Shown: in pieces, positions 1-10,958 of the stretch
How the letters are laid out: each line of letters starts with the position of its first letter
How positions within the stretch are numbered: the stretch's first letter is position 1
From: Siphonodentalium dalli
Lineage: Eukaryota; Mollusca; Scaphopoda; Gadilida; Siphonodentaliidae
NCBI GenBank assembly: GCA_032622095.1
Contig: CP136065.1
Coordinates: 94,621,343 to 94,685,342, forward strand
Reading direction: 5' to 3'
DNA length: 64,000 bases
Position numbers and translations under genes: made by a program
Notes under the pieces: model-generated
Databases searched by the model: none
What the model saw: the letters and a program-made list of their open reading frames with translations, nothing else
What the model was told of the DNA's origin: nothing

Positions 1-58
1 CGGCATGAATTAATACAAAAGCACAGGTATTCGGGATATGTTTGTGCTACGATATAGC
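1..58. repeat. Outer inverted repeat, left arm segment left of the foldback insertion
   Basis: Matches the reverse complement of about 16350-16407 (AAAGCACAGGTATTCGGGAT against the same string read backwards there). It continues at 9451 once the 9.4-kb foldback is removed. The left end of this outer element lies outside the window. Confidence 0.85.
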
Positions 59-360
59 AGGTGTGTGAAGTTGGTTTGACATTGGACGTTGGACGTTCAA
101 CAAGAACGATCTAAACACCGCATATTTGCAGATGAAAATTACTGTGAAGTTGGTTTGACATTGGACGTTGGACGTTCAACAAGAACGATCTAAACACCGC
201 ATATTTGCAGATGAAAATTACTGTGAAGTTGGTTTGACATTGGACGTTCAACAACAACGATCTAAAAACCGCATATTTGCAGATGAAAATTACTGTGAAG
301 TTGGTTTGACATTGGACGTTCAACAACAACGATCTTAAAACCGCTTATTTGCAGCTGAAT
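59..360. repeat. Left terminal tandem repeat of the foldback, units of 71-79 bp
   Basis: Four head-to-tail units each contain TGTGAAGTTGGTTTGACATT, a GGACGTT motif once or twice, and CATATTTGCAGATGAAAATT. Unit starts are near 64, 143, 222 and 293, so spacing is 79, 79 and 71 bp; the shorter unit lacks one GGACGTT repeat. The short ORFs over this stretch are repeat artefacts. Such arrays inside inverted ends are characteristic of foldback elements and may be transposase binding sites (inference). Confidence 0.9.
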
Positions 361-393
361 CGAATCGCACATAGGCACAGGTAGAACCGCTTT

Positions 394-2237
394 CTGTCTG
401 TATCTGTAGTGGGTTCAGTGCAGTAACCAATTCTGGTTTTAGGCGCACTGGGTGGAGGATGATGTTGGTTCCGTCGAGGACTCTGATGGTGCTGTGTCCT
501 CAGGTTCAGTGATTCCATCGTTGCGGAGTGCCCGTAAGAATAACTCTGGATCACTGTTGCACACGATCCGGTCTTCCAGTTGGTTCCAATCCAGGATCGT
601 CTTGTTAAAGAAAGAATGTTTTAATTGGTTACAGCTGGTACGCCGTGGCTCGAAGGCTCTTACATTTTTACATTCTTCTTTTTCGACGATGTTTGTTGTC
701 ACACAGTCAACAATTTTTTTGGCTGTGATCTTCCTGCCTGATTTCTTAGGCGTTAGGTAGTTGTTTGCACTTAATGCTGGCACCTCCCCTCAACTATCTT
801 ATGGAAATGGATGAGACGCTGTTCTCTACGCCGCTCGTCTAGGGGTTTTAGATCTAGTTCCTCAAGCATGGTGGTGACTGATGTTCCTTGGCGACTATAA
901 TTATTCTTTATGAATCTCGCACTCCTTCGCTGTACTTTTTCAAGGTGGTCAATGTCTTTCTTTAAGTGGGGGTCCCATACCACTGCTCCATATTCGAGCG
1001 CCGATCTCACTGTAGCGATGTAAGCTGTCTTTTTACATTTCTCTGGAGCATGTCTGATGTTTCGTCTTAGGAGGCCTAAAGCACAGTTTGCTTTCTTTGT
1101 TGTCTTCCTAATATGGGCTGACCATGTCAGGTCGTTGGTAAAGGTCAGTCCCAGGTATGGGGTCTCAGCTGTTGTCTCCAGTATGTGTTCTCCCAGTTGG
1201 TACATGTATGATGATTTGTTTTTGGTGCTCATGATGTTACATTTTTTGGAGTTGAAACGCATACCCCAGTTTTCAGCCCAGTCTTCAAGCTTCTTTAGAT
1301 CTTTTTGGAGTATGTGGTGGTCTTTCTGTGAGGTGATGTTTCTGTATAGCAGGCAGTCATCTGCGAACAGTCTCACTTGGGATTCTACACATGTCGGTAG
1401 GTCGTTTATATGTGTCAGGAACAGGAGTGGTCCTAATATTTTGCCTTGGGGGACTCCTGAATCAACTGGGACATATGATGAGTAGCTTCCTTCAACAACT
1501 ACTCGCATTCGTCTTTTGGTTAGGAATGATGAGAGCCAGGTGTGTATATTTCCTTTAATTCCATAGTTTTGAACTTTCTGTAGTAGTTTGTTGTGCGGTA
1601 CAGTGTCAAAGGCTTTTGAGAAGTCAAGCTTACTATTGCTATATCTGTTTGGATGTCTTTGTTGAAGGATTGGAGCAGATCATCTGATGTTGTTAGTAGC
1701 TGTGTTACGCATGAGTAGCCTTTCCTGAATCCATGATTTAATTTGGTCAGGACTTCATGTTTGTCAAGATGGTTCAGCAGGTGACGGCATATAATATGCT
1801 CCAGTATTTTGCAGCATACTGTTGTTAAGGAAACTGGTCGGTAGTTTTCCGGTTTGTGGACGTCCCCCTTCTTAAATACCGGAGCAACGTTTGCGTCCCT
1901 CCAGTCTTGTGGTAGTTCTCCTGTGGTGATGGATTTGTGAAAAATATAGGTCAGTCCTGGAGCGATGGAATTGGCACATTTTTTCAGGACTTGATTTGGA
2001 AGGGCATCTGGTCCGCTAGCTTTGCCGGGTTTTAAGTCCCTAAGCAGCTTTTCCACACCTTCAACTGATATGTTCAAGTCTCCTATGGTTGGTTTGTCAG
2101 ATGGGAAGTGGTACTTTGGTGGTATTTGTCTTCTTGGTGAATACAGAGCGGAACTGGGTGTTTAAGAGTTCTGCTTTCGTGACAGGGTCATTTGTGAGGT
2201 TTCCTTGGTGTTTTATTGGCGCTATCCCGATGTTGTC
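394..2237 (-). pseudogene. 5'-truncated LINE reverse transcriptase (CR1/Jockey-like), dead
   Basis: A non-LTR retrotransposon fragment on the minus strand, flanked by a 7-bp target duplication CCGCTTT (387-393 and 2238-2244). The coding strand reads, in order: a linker ending AELLNTQFRSVF; RT motifs KPGKASGPDALPNQVLKKC, NYRPVSLT and HGFRKGYSC; KAFDTVPHNKL; GVPQG; the catalytic FADD box; and a C-terminal tail with LEYGAVVWDPH and FFNKTILDWNQL. These are standard for the CR1/Jockey superfamily. At least three single-base frameshifts (near 2100, 1630 and 785) break the frame. The 5' truncation and the A/C-rich 3' tail at 394 are typical of target-primed insertion. Confidence 0.92.
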
Positions 2238-2660
2238 CCGCTTTGTTTCGGTCCAAGCGGTATTTCGTGGGAATAATCTATGCTCCATAGGATTTCCCTA
2301 CCGAAATTTCAAGGTTATTGATCCACTGGTTTTGCCTCTACCCTCTGCACTCACTGCGAACTTTAGACAGAATTTTCTAAGTCGAACATCCATTTGTTTA
2401 CCTTTCGAAAGACATTCAAACAAACATTCAAATATATGCTTCTGGCCCAATTATAGGGCCCGTTTCGAGTGCCATGGGCGTACCTGGATGTGTAACGAAT
2501 GTATCGGCATATCATAATGCTTGCAGTTTGTGAGATAATGGGAGTGATAAAATATTTGGGAATATCGCTGTGAAGTTGGACGGACGTTGGACGTTCGTGG
2601 ACATTCGCGACACGGTCTGTTTTCAATGAAATACCATAGACTCGCATTTGTTGATATGAC

Positions 2661-3847
2661 CAGGGATGTGCCTAGAGGGGGGGGGGGGGGTGTGGGGGTG
2701 TCTCATCCCCCCACAGCAGAGAGCTATATTTTCAATAGTTGGAAATTTCATACCTGCCACAACGAGATTTCACACCAACAATAGGTTGAAAATGTTCTTG
2801 TAGTTTGATTATAAAACAATTTATTGGGGGGAATTTATTGTTTTTCGACCAATATTGGCATATGTTCCTATTTTTGGTCAAAAATTTTGACAGAAATGGA
2901 CATCAGTTGGAAATTTTCCAACCTTAGGGGGGGTGACAGGTTGGAAATTTCCAACACTTGGAAAGCTTGTGTCCTGGTCCCTCCCCCGTGGCCGGTCAAA
3001 AACTTCTAGTTAATTTAAGAAAACAATATTGTCATACAATTGGTCAACAATGTCATTGGAATTGTCATCAGTTGGAAATTTTCCAACCTAAGTGGGGGTG
3101 TAGGGTTTGAAAATTCCAACAGTAGGAAGGCTTGAGGCTAGTCTAGATGTTAGGATTTTGCGATTTTCTTGTTCAGATTTCAAAATTTTCGCACACCGGG
3201 CCGAACCATGGTCGGCCAGGTGTGTCATTGCCCCATCCACATGGCCAATACAAAACTGCTAATTAGTTTAGCAAAACAATATTTTACTACATTTGGTCAA
3301 ACTTGTAGACATAAATGGTCATCAGTTGAAGAATTTTCCAACCTGAGGGGGAGCATGAGGTTTGAAATTTCCAACACTCGGAAAGCTTCAGTTGAGGCCA
3401 GTCTAGATGCTAGGATTTGCGATTTTCTTGTATATAGTTTTCAAAATTTTCTCACACCGGGCCAAACAACCATGGTCGGCCTGGTGTTCCCTGGTCTTTT
3501 GTCGGTAGCTGTGTGCATTTGTCTGGAATTAGATCACTAGTTGTTTTTTTTGGGGGGCAATTTTCAGGTTAAAATATCTTCATGTTCTCATACTGGGAAA
3601 ATAGAAGCATGGCTGATGAATATATAGGAAATATTAGGCCTGAGCATGAGGTACAAGGGGGGGGGTGCAAATGGAATTATGCAAAAAGTTGTGTTGGTGC
3701 GATTCCGACTCAAGGGGGAGGGGGGGGGGGGTGCAAATGGAATTATGCAAAAAATTGATGGTGTGTTCCGACTCAAGGGGGGGGGTGTAGTTGGAAATTC
3801 CCAAGGTGGACACCCCCCCCAGCGGAGACCCTCTAGCCACATCCCTG
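2661..3847. mobile_element. Non-autonomous hAT-like element, 1187 bp, in the foldback left arm
   Basis: The termini are CAGGGATGTGCCTAGAGGG on the left and the inverse of CAGGGATGTGGCTAGAGGG on the right, with an exact 8-bp duplication GATATGAC (2653-2660 and 3848-3855). CAGGG ends with 8-bp duplications are the hAT signature. A paralogous unoccupied copy of the target lies at 4577-4584. No transposase is seen. The interior has about three imperfect repeats built around GGAAATTTTCCAACC (near 2900, 3070 and 3320) and long G runs at 2678-2700, 3656-3665 and 3718-3730. Confidence 0.9.
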
Positions 3848-3855
3848 GATATGAC

Positions 3856-5060
3856 TAACAGCTGCCTTGTGCCCACACAACTCTTATTTAAAAAATCACC
3901 CTCCTTGCAAACATATTTCCATGCAAATAATCAAATTGTTGAATGTCCACGAACGTCCAACGTCCGTCTAACTTCACAGCAGTATTTCCACCAAAAAAAA
4001 AAAACGCAGTTTCCACCAGGAGACGTCTCTAGACCTAGTTCGCGCTCTCCAATTCACAAATTTTAAACTTTTGTTTACTACATCATTTTCCGAATGTTCC
4101 TTTCCCCTTTGAAAAACATTCAAACTGAAATTCAAATATGTACACAGGTAGAACCACTTTGTTTCGGCCCAAGCGGTATTGCGTGGGAATAATTTATGCT
4201 CCATAGGATTTCCCTATCGAAATTTCAAGGTTATTGATCCACTGGTTTTGCCTCTACCCTCTGCACTCACGGCGAACTTTAGACAGAATTTTCTAAGTCG
4301 AAAATCCATTTGTTTACCTTTCGAAAGACATTCAAACAGACATTCAAATATATGCTTCTGGCCCAATTATAGGGCCCGTTTCGGGTGCCATGGGCGTACC
4401 TGGTTGTGTAACGAATGAAAATCATCGGCATATCATAATGCTTGCAGTTTGTGAGATAATGGGGGTGATCAAATATTTGGGAATATCGCTGTGAAGTTGG
4501 ACGGACGTTAATTGGACGTTCGTGGACATTCGCTACACGGTCTGTTTTCAATGAATACCATAGAGTCGCGTTTGTTGATATGACTAACAGCAGCTGCTGC
4601 CTTGTGCCCACACAACTCTTATTTTAAAAAATCACCCTCCTTGCAAACATATTTCCATGCAAATAATCAAAGTGTTGAATGTCCACGAACGTCCAACGTC
4701 CGTCTAACTTCACAGCAGTATTTCCCCAAAAAAAAAAAAACTCAGTTTCCAGTTTGCACCAGGAGACTTCTCTAGACCTAATTCGCGCTCTCCAATTCAC
4801 AAATTTTAAACTTTTTTTTTTTACATAATTTTCCGAATGTTCCTTTCCCCTTTGAAAAACATTCAAACAGAAATTCAAATATGTACACAGGTAGAACCGC
4901 TTTGTTTCGGTCCAAGCGGTATTGCGTGGGAATAATCTATGCTCCATAGGATTTCCCTACCGAAATTTCAAGGTTATTGATCCACTGGTTTTGCCTCTAC
5001 CCTCTGCACTCATGGCGAACTTTAGACATAATTTTCTAAGTCGAACATCCATTTAGTCCA
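3856..5060. repeat. Local tandem duplication of about 735 bp inside the foldback left arm
   Basis: The segment starting near 3895 (ATCACCCTCCTTGCAAACAT) recurs near 4630. The block with CGGTATT..GTGGGAATAAT..ATGCTCCATAGG at 2255-2360 recurs at 4165-4310 and 4905-5045. Short inverted motifs GAACGTCCAACGTCCGT and ACGGACGTTGGACGTTC within it resemble the terminal GGACGTT repeats, so this is probably amplified subterminal sequence. The right arm has no equivalent of most of this block. Confidence 0.75.
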
Positions 5061-5089
5061 GGAGATATTGGTCGACCTCTGCACCCCCC

Positions 5090-6320
5090 CAGGACTTAAC
5101 TTCACCCCAATAATTTTCTTCCTTAAGGTCTCCTCTAATTTTGTTCACTTGTTAACAAGAAAAAAAAGTGGCCGCAGAGACTCCAGACAAGATGGCGTCC
5201 ATCATGGCGGCCATTTTTAAATGCACCAGGTCTCTTTGATCGCCATTATAGTAAAGATGATAGCACATGCGGTCTTGTTTTCCGCTCGATTCGTTATGCT
5301 AATATACAACCCTTACACATTAGCCAAAAATCCGACACCAGAATCCAATATGGCGGCCAAGATGGCCGCCGAAATATGAAAATATGCTATTTTTCTGACA
5401 TGTTACCACCTTTCGTTTGTCTCTGTGGGAAAATGTTAGAATTTTTGCGTCATGTTATACATTTATCATATAGAGGAGTCATTGGCGAACAGATGGGGAC
5501 CATAATATGCATTCATTGCGGGATATTTTTGTCCGATATCACGTTTTCCCAAATGCCGGTATCATAGGTCAAAGCCGAATCTCCGTTAATAACGCGATGT
5601 TATGTTTCGAATCAATGAATGTTATTGCTATTATAACAACACCCATGCATATATATTTGCAGGAGATACTCGAGCTAGGATTCCTCTTATACCTGAGTTG
5701 AGGAATATTTACCCAAATCCAAGATGGCGGCCAAAATGGCCACCAGAAATAAAAAATCGCCGAAAATCGCTGATTTTAACATCAGTGAGCATTATTGTCA
5801 TGACAACTCCACACCTGCTTACTATTGTATGTTGGGAACACTTAGGCGAAGAACTTTCCTTGTATCATATCCAAATAAAAGTCCCCCAAATCCAAAAATG
5901 GCGCCCACAATGGCGGACAGATTTTGAAAAATCACCGAAATTCCCTCATATTCACATCATTGGGCATTATTGTCGAGACAACTCCATACATGCGTACAGT
6001 TGAGTTGGAAATACTGAGGTGAAGTAATTACCTTACATTTCATGCAAGAAATGGTTTTCCAAATCAAAGATGGCGGTCAAAATGGCGACTGAAATTTGAA
6101 AACACGCCTACATTCCTTTACTTTCTTACGATGGGCGTTATTGTTTCGCGATTTCTATCCACCATTACATGTTGATATGGAATAGTGACATGAAGTAGTC
6201 ATTAGGGTTTGGCAATTGATACTCACAGCCAAGATCGCTGCTAAATTGGCGGCTAGAAATTGAAAAGAAATCGATATTTTCACATATTAATTTCAACTTT
6301 TTGTCATAATATCGGTATGT
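5090..6320. repeat. Diverged repeats containing AAGATGGCGGCC-type cores
   Basis: Five or more imperfect units carry CAAGATGGCGTCCATCATGG, AATATGGCGGCCAAGATGG, CCAAGATGGCGGCCAAAATG, CCAAAAATGGCGCCCAC and CAAAGATGGCGGTCAAAATG, followed by variable tails. The last one (6040-6300) has its inverted partner at 8830-9090 in the right arm. A related copy lies in reverse orientation at 40890-41130. Short ORFs here are not genes. Confidence 0.7.
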
Positions 6321-6779
6321 ATGGACGAAACTGTACATAAACCATCTACTAGTTCAACCTAAAGGTATCAAAACACATAACATAGCTCGTATCCTTCTGG
6401 AAAGATGAAATACCACAATTAATATCGCGATGTGGCATTTCGAAATCCAGTCTCCACTTAGCGCCGATAATGGCCGTAAGCGTAGGTGCGCCGAATAGTT
6501 ATATCAGAACAATTACCGGATAACAGATTCTGATTTGCCACGTCACGTCCATAATTATCTGGACCAGCTTCCATTTCTTTGTCTGATAAATCTAGGTCGC
6601 TCACACCGACAAAGTATTCACCACTTCCTGGGAGTAGGGTCCCTCTAATCATAACGTTTCAAACAATTCATTTTCCGGTGTCTAGCTTACAGAAGGTCAT
6701 CTCTATGTATGTGTCTCATGCCCCATGGGATAACGACATGTACACATGGCGAACCAGTTAGCTAGTCCCTTCTCAATAG

Positions 6780-6962
6780 ATGGTTCGTCAATTCACAAAC
6801 TCAGCGAACGCATTGGCATATGTGGACAACTACAACTTCGACAGTGTTTCGAAGGTTGCTAGCTGTCTCATTCCCTTGGACAGATGTCTATCTGCTAAGG
6901 AGAAGACCCTAGTGTACAGACTACCCACACTTCTTGACTATTATCCGAAGCAAACTGTGTGA
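6780..6962 (+). pseudogene. Coding-like remnant in the foldback core, function unknown
   Basis: A 60-codon open frame containing NYNFDSVSKVASCL and SAKEKTLVYRLPTLLDYY, with a composition typical of real protein rather than of the repeats around it. I do not recognise the family. It lies near the centre of the foldback, where an autonomous element would carry its gene, so it may be a scrap of the element's own protein or of captured sequence (inference). Confidence 0.3.
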
Positions 6963-7444
6963 CGCCCCGCAGTTGTCTCGTCGAATATCTCCCAGCAGAG
7001 AAGAACAAAGCTCGCGGTGCTAGTTTGTGGACATGCGCCATGATAGTGGGAATGAAATGGGCCACTGTATACACCACCCCTACACCTGGTGCATGTTTAA
7101 GATATCGAATGTCATGCGTGTCGGTTTTATTTGGTGTAGTAAGGTTGTATTCCACATCCGTTTCGAAGCCTTTCTGATTCAACTACGTACACTTTTGTCT
7201 GGATAATAATATGCTAGCCTCCCTCAAAACAGTCGGATGGACTAAATGATAATGTATATATAGCATGAATGTATGCGTGTTTTGTTATCCTCTCTCGGGG
7301 TTAGTGTCAGTATGTGGGCGGTATTATTCAAGAAAATGTCAGGAACTATGGTGCATTTATTTCACTATGTATTTAAAGAACAATTTACAGTCTCGATGGC
7401 AATGGCTGTGGCCGTTGGGGAACGCGACCTTTATGATCATATAG

Positions 7445-7447
<3 letters not shown>

Positions 7448-7479
<32 letters not shown>
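7448..7479. repeat. (TA)n microsatellite
   Basis: About 16 uninterrupted TA dinucleotides at the loop of the giant foldback. Confidence 0.95.
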
Positions 7480-7480
<1 letters not shown>

Positions 7481-7512
7481 CTTTAGAATATAGTAGTTAA
7501 TGTCTCATGTAG

Positions 7513-7665
7513 GAAAATGGTCGCATTGGTGATGTTACCAAGAAATCACTTGGTGTACCAACGTTTGTTGAACTGAATGCAAGAGCTCATCAACGTAACA
7601 TTCCTCTGGATGTTCTTCGCGTTGAACATTTCACCCTTTTGTTGATGGCATTTGTACTTTCTTGA
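7513..7665 (+). pseudogene. Coding-like remnant in the foldback loop, function unknown
   Basis: A 50-codon open frame without its own start, directly after a TAG and ending at TGA. It contains GRIGDVTKKSLGVPTFVELN and RNIPLDVLRVEHF. Codon third positions and amino-acid mix look protein-like. It lies in the unpaired loop between the two arms. Unrecognised; possibly an exon fragment of the lost transposase or host sequence trapped in the loop. Confidence 0.3.
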
Positions 7666-7898
7666 ACCATACCACCCAACGTGAGTATGACATATCAACC
7701 AACTATCAAATGTATCGCCTTTAAGACTACACCCCAGTCTTGGTGGGGCTTATACAGCAGTAGCCAATGGCATACTCCTGGTCCAGTTGTTTAAGAACGG
7801 CTTCCAATCGGATGGGAACATACAATCTTAGCATACAAGGAAAGCAAAGCCACACATGAGATCCTGTCTGAATCTAAAACATAACAAAATAAGGGGCG

Positions 7899-8180
7899 GT
7901 GCAGTCATGGTCCAATTTCATTTCCACTATCATGACACATACACACAAACGAGCACCGTGTGTATTGTTATCATCTGCTTGGATCTGTTCGGTGAGACGA
8001 TTGCTGGACGCCAACAAGCTCGTTCTTATGATCATGTTCAAGGAGTTTGGGTATATTATGCATTATGGTCTTCTACGCCTTAGCAGAAATGCATCCGTCA
8101 AATGTCGGGCTTTCAACATTCGAAGCCATATACAGAAGTTGCCCGGGTACGTCAGTGCATTTGATGAGTATGTGAATTGA
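7899..8180 (+). pseudogene. Coding-like remnant in the foldback right arm, function unknown
   Basis: A 93-codon open frame containing FISTIMTHTHKRAP and FNIRSHIQKLPGYVSAFDEY. The first third has an inverted counterpart in the left arm (6970-7090, reverse strand, with FIPTIMAHVHKLAPRAL), so the same coding-like sequence exists on both arms and has diverged. Family not recognised. Confidence 0.3.
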
Positions 8181-9164
8181 TGAACCATATATTGAGAAGT
8201 GGCTGTTTGGGAAGATCACCAGGTGTACACGTTGTTATCCCCATTTAGGTCACCAAAGCTGACAATACGCAGATATATAGGTCCTTCTTAAAGCTAGTAT
8301 ATACACATCGACCGAATACCTTTATAGTGTATCGCACAAGATGACGCATATACCCCATAGGTAGTATCTGAATTATACCATAAGCTATACCACGAATGAA
8401 GCTCGCTAAGAATTCCAAGCTTTCGAAACCAACACGTGAGCTGGACACCGGCATATGTATTGTTTGAAACATTCCGATTAGTGGCACACTCCTACAAAGA
8501 AGAGTAGTGAACTGTTGTTGTGAGTGAGATAGATTAATCTGACGAAGAGACGGAAACGAGTCTAGATAATGCTGAATGTGGCAATTCAGAATAAGCTCAG
8601 GTACTGTTGTTTTGATTCTTGGAAGTCATAATATGACTATTCGGCGCACCTATATACGGTTACGGCCAGTATGAACCCTTAGTGGAGAATGGATTTTGAA
8701 ATGCCACATTGCGATTGTGGGTTTTCATCCTTCCAAAAGGCTACGACTTACATTGGAACTAATATATGGCTTATATTATGTACCGTTTCGTTTATACAAA
8801 TCAATATTATGACAAAACGTTGAAATTAGTATGTGATAATATCGGCTTCTTTTCAATTTCTGCCCGCAGTTTGGCCGCCATATTGACTGTGGGTATCACT
8901 TGCCAAACCCTAATGGATAATTCATACATATCAACATGTAATGGTGGGTAGAAATCGCGAAACAATAACGCCCATCGTAAGAAAGTAAAGGAATGTAGGC
9001 GTGTTTTCAAATTTCGGTCGCCATTTTGGCCGCAATCTTTGATTTGGAAAACCATTTCTTGCATGAGATGTAAGGTAATTACTTCACCACGAAATACCGC
9101 TTGGACCGAAACAAAGCGGTTCTACCTGTGCTGCCTATGTGCGATTCGATTCAGCTGCAAATAA

Positions 9165-9450
9165 GCGGTTTTAAGATCGTTGTTGTTGAACGTCCAATGT
9201 CAAACCAACTTCACAGTAATTTTCATCTGCAAATATGCGGTTTTTATATCGTTGTTGTTGAACGTCCAATGTCAAACCAACTTCACTGTAATTTTCATCT
9301 GCAAATATGCGGTGTTTAGATCGTTCTTTTTGAACGTCCAACGTCCAATGTCAAACCAACTTCACAGTAATTTTCATCTGCAAATATGCGGTGTTTAGAT
9401 CGTTCTTGTTGAACGTCCAACGTCCAATGTCAAACCAACTTCACACACCT
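9165..9450. repeat. Right terminal tandem repeat of the foldback (inverse of 59-360)
   Basis: These are the same 71-79 bp units in reverse orientation, ending CTTCACACACCT directly before the CGATATAGC duplication. This end is not interrupted. At 9101-9140 it shows the sequence as it was before the LINE insertion seen in the left arm at 394. Confidence 0.9.
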
Positions 9451-10640
9451 CGATATAGCAGGTTACATACTTATAAATACAAAGTCATGAAATGCCATGA
9501 TTGCGGTGATAGGTGTGAAAAATTCTTAAATTTACGTGGAAAATAGACAAAAAATCATTCATTTTCAGTTGTTTCGCCCATCTTAATAGGCGATTATTCA
9601 GTATTGCATTGAATGGAGATCACGTATATAATATAGAAACTTGTGGAAATATATATTGCATATGACTGTATGATAATGATGTGTCATTCTCTGCCATATA
9701 TGCTATGTGGTGGTAGATTGTGTCACCCCCACCCAAAAATTCAGAAGAAACAAAATCAGTTTTAGAAATTTCGGTATGGCAGAATACAAAAGCACAACTC
9801 CGATTATTTTGTGCTATTATATTGAAGTCTACCCACTTCGAGATATACATTATGATAACGCCATGGTATCATTTACAGATGGCAACATTTCGGAGTTTTC
9901 TGATGAAAGTAGACAGAAAATCGTGAAATATAACTTGTTTTGCCCCTCTACATGGGTGATAATTCAATTCCATTTTGAACAATAATCCAGGACGAACTCT
10001 GAAGAGTTGACGAAACACAAAATGCATATGAATGTTTTCGGATTGTATCATCTTCTGTCACATTTGTTTGGTTACGTTATTGCACCCATCGCCCCAACAG
10101 TACAATACATTGCAAGATGTGACAAACACGGAATATTCCTATACACATTTATGCATTATACACATACCTTATCAAGCTGAGGCGTTTGATAGTTACTTGA
10201 TTTGAAGAAATTACATCATTGTATATGTTTACTTCGCATACTATAGCTTCACAGTTGTATAAGATTATACGTATTGGGAGGTTTAGTTATTGTTAATAAC
10301 CAGGTTAAGCCACAGTACATGTAACTTGTAACGTGTGTTGCCATTACCAACGAAATCACCTGACTCACATGACCATTCCGCTTACACGTATAGCATCAAA
10401 CAACCGTTTAGACGTTTGTGTCAAATGTGCAGCATTGCGAAATGTGTATCAGAGGGGTGTCCAATCTTTATATCAATCGACGAACCTGTGCATGCTTAGT
10501 GAACTTTTGTTAAATTCTTCAGCAGCGGTGACCACGCCGTTACTTTTCCCAAATGGGATCACGAACCTATTATGGGTCTCTATGATCACATGGCAATACA
10601 GCAGTAGTTTCTGCTACCACAAGCAATGGGGATAAGTTTC
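9451..10640. repeat. Outer inverted repeat, left arm (continuation)
   Basis: Inverted copy of 15160-16347. Shared landmarks include GACCATTCCGCTTACACGTA (10371), the GATGGGTGCAATAACG region and ACAGATGGCAACATTTCGGA. The two arms differ by scattered substitutions and small indels. Together with 1-58 it makes an arm of about 1.2 kb that once was continuous. Confidence 0.88.
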
Positions 10641-10958
10641 AAAGAGCTGAACCAAAACCACCCTATCCTGAAGTAAAACCAAATGCACAGGAGAAATATA
10701 TTCTTCCTGACACATTGGCAGACATACATGGTCAGAGCAATTCGACATGTAATGACCAAGGCCTTGGAGATATTACGGCATCTGTTCCTCATCATATTCC
10801 AAGAAATATGGCCCAACCCAAAAACGGCGCCATGGTACCCCAAGGGGGATTCAATGACGATAGATAGAATTAAAGAACCTCGCAAGGTTGATGACAAGGC
10901 TCGATTTGATAGCTGTGACCAAGAATACCGTGACGCATTAAAACCCCAAATACTGTGA
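10333..10958 (+). pseudogene. Degraded coding region in the outer inverted repeat, unknown
   Basis: Pieces of one or more broken frames. 10375-10560 contains MTIPLTRIASNNRLDV and SELLLNSSAAVTT, shared with the other arm. 10586-10867 is 93 codons open without a start, with RAEPKPPYPEVKPNAQEKYI and LPDTLADIHGQSNS. A third frame ends at 10958 with IDRIKEPRKVDDKARFDSCD. All look protein-like and are joined only by frameshifts or missing introns. No family recognised, so I assign no function. Confidence 0.35.

Larger units (their letters stand above)
59..9450. mobile_element. Giant foldback (palindromic) DNA element with 9-bp target duplication
   Basis: The element begins AGGTGTGTGAAG and ends with the exact complement CTTCACACACCT. 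It is flanked by a perfect 9-bp duplication CGATATAGC (50-58 and 9451-9459). Most of its length folds back on itself: 59-393 pairs with about 9110-9450, 6020-6480 with 8640-9085, 6650-6700 with 8430-8490, and 6965-7180 with 7865-8000, leaving a loop of roughly 0.7 kb. The left arm is longer because it gained a LINE, a hAT-like element and a local duplication. An empty copy of the target lies at 16348-16356 (reverse strand). Nine-base duplications with long, tandemly repeated inverted ends fit Foldback/Mutator-like (MULE) elements; that assignment is inference, because no recognisable transposase remains. Confidence 0.88.

Noticed and set aside
7899-8180. Naming the foldback's coding remnants as a MULE transposase
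   Set aside because: No DDE or zinc-finger motif can be recognised, so function is left unknown.
59-9450. A Polinton/Maverick or virus-like origin for the 9.4-kb element
   Set aside because: No DNA polymerase B, integrase, protease or ATPase motifs; the duplication is 9 bp rather than 6.
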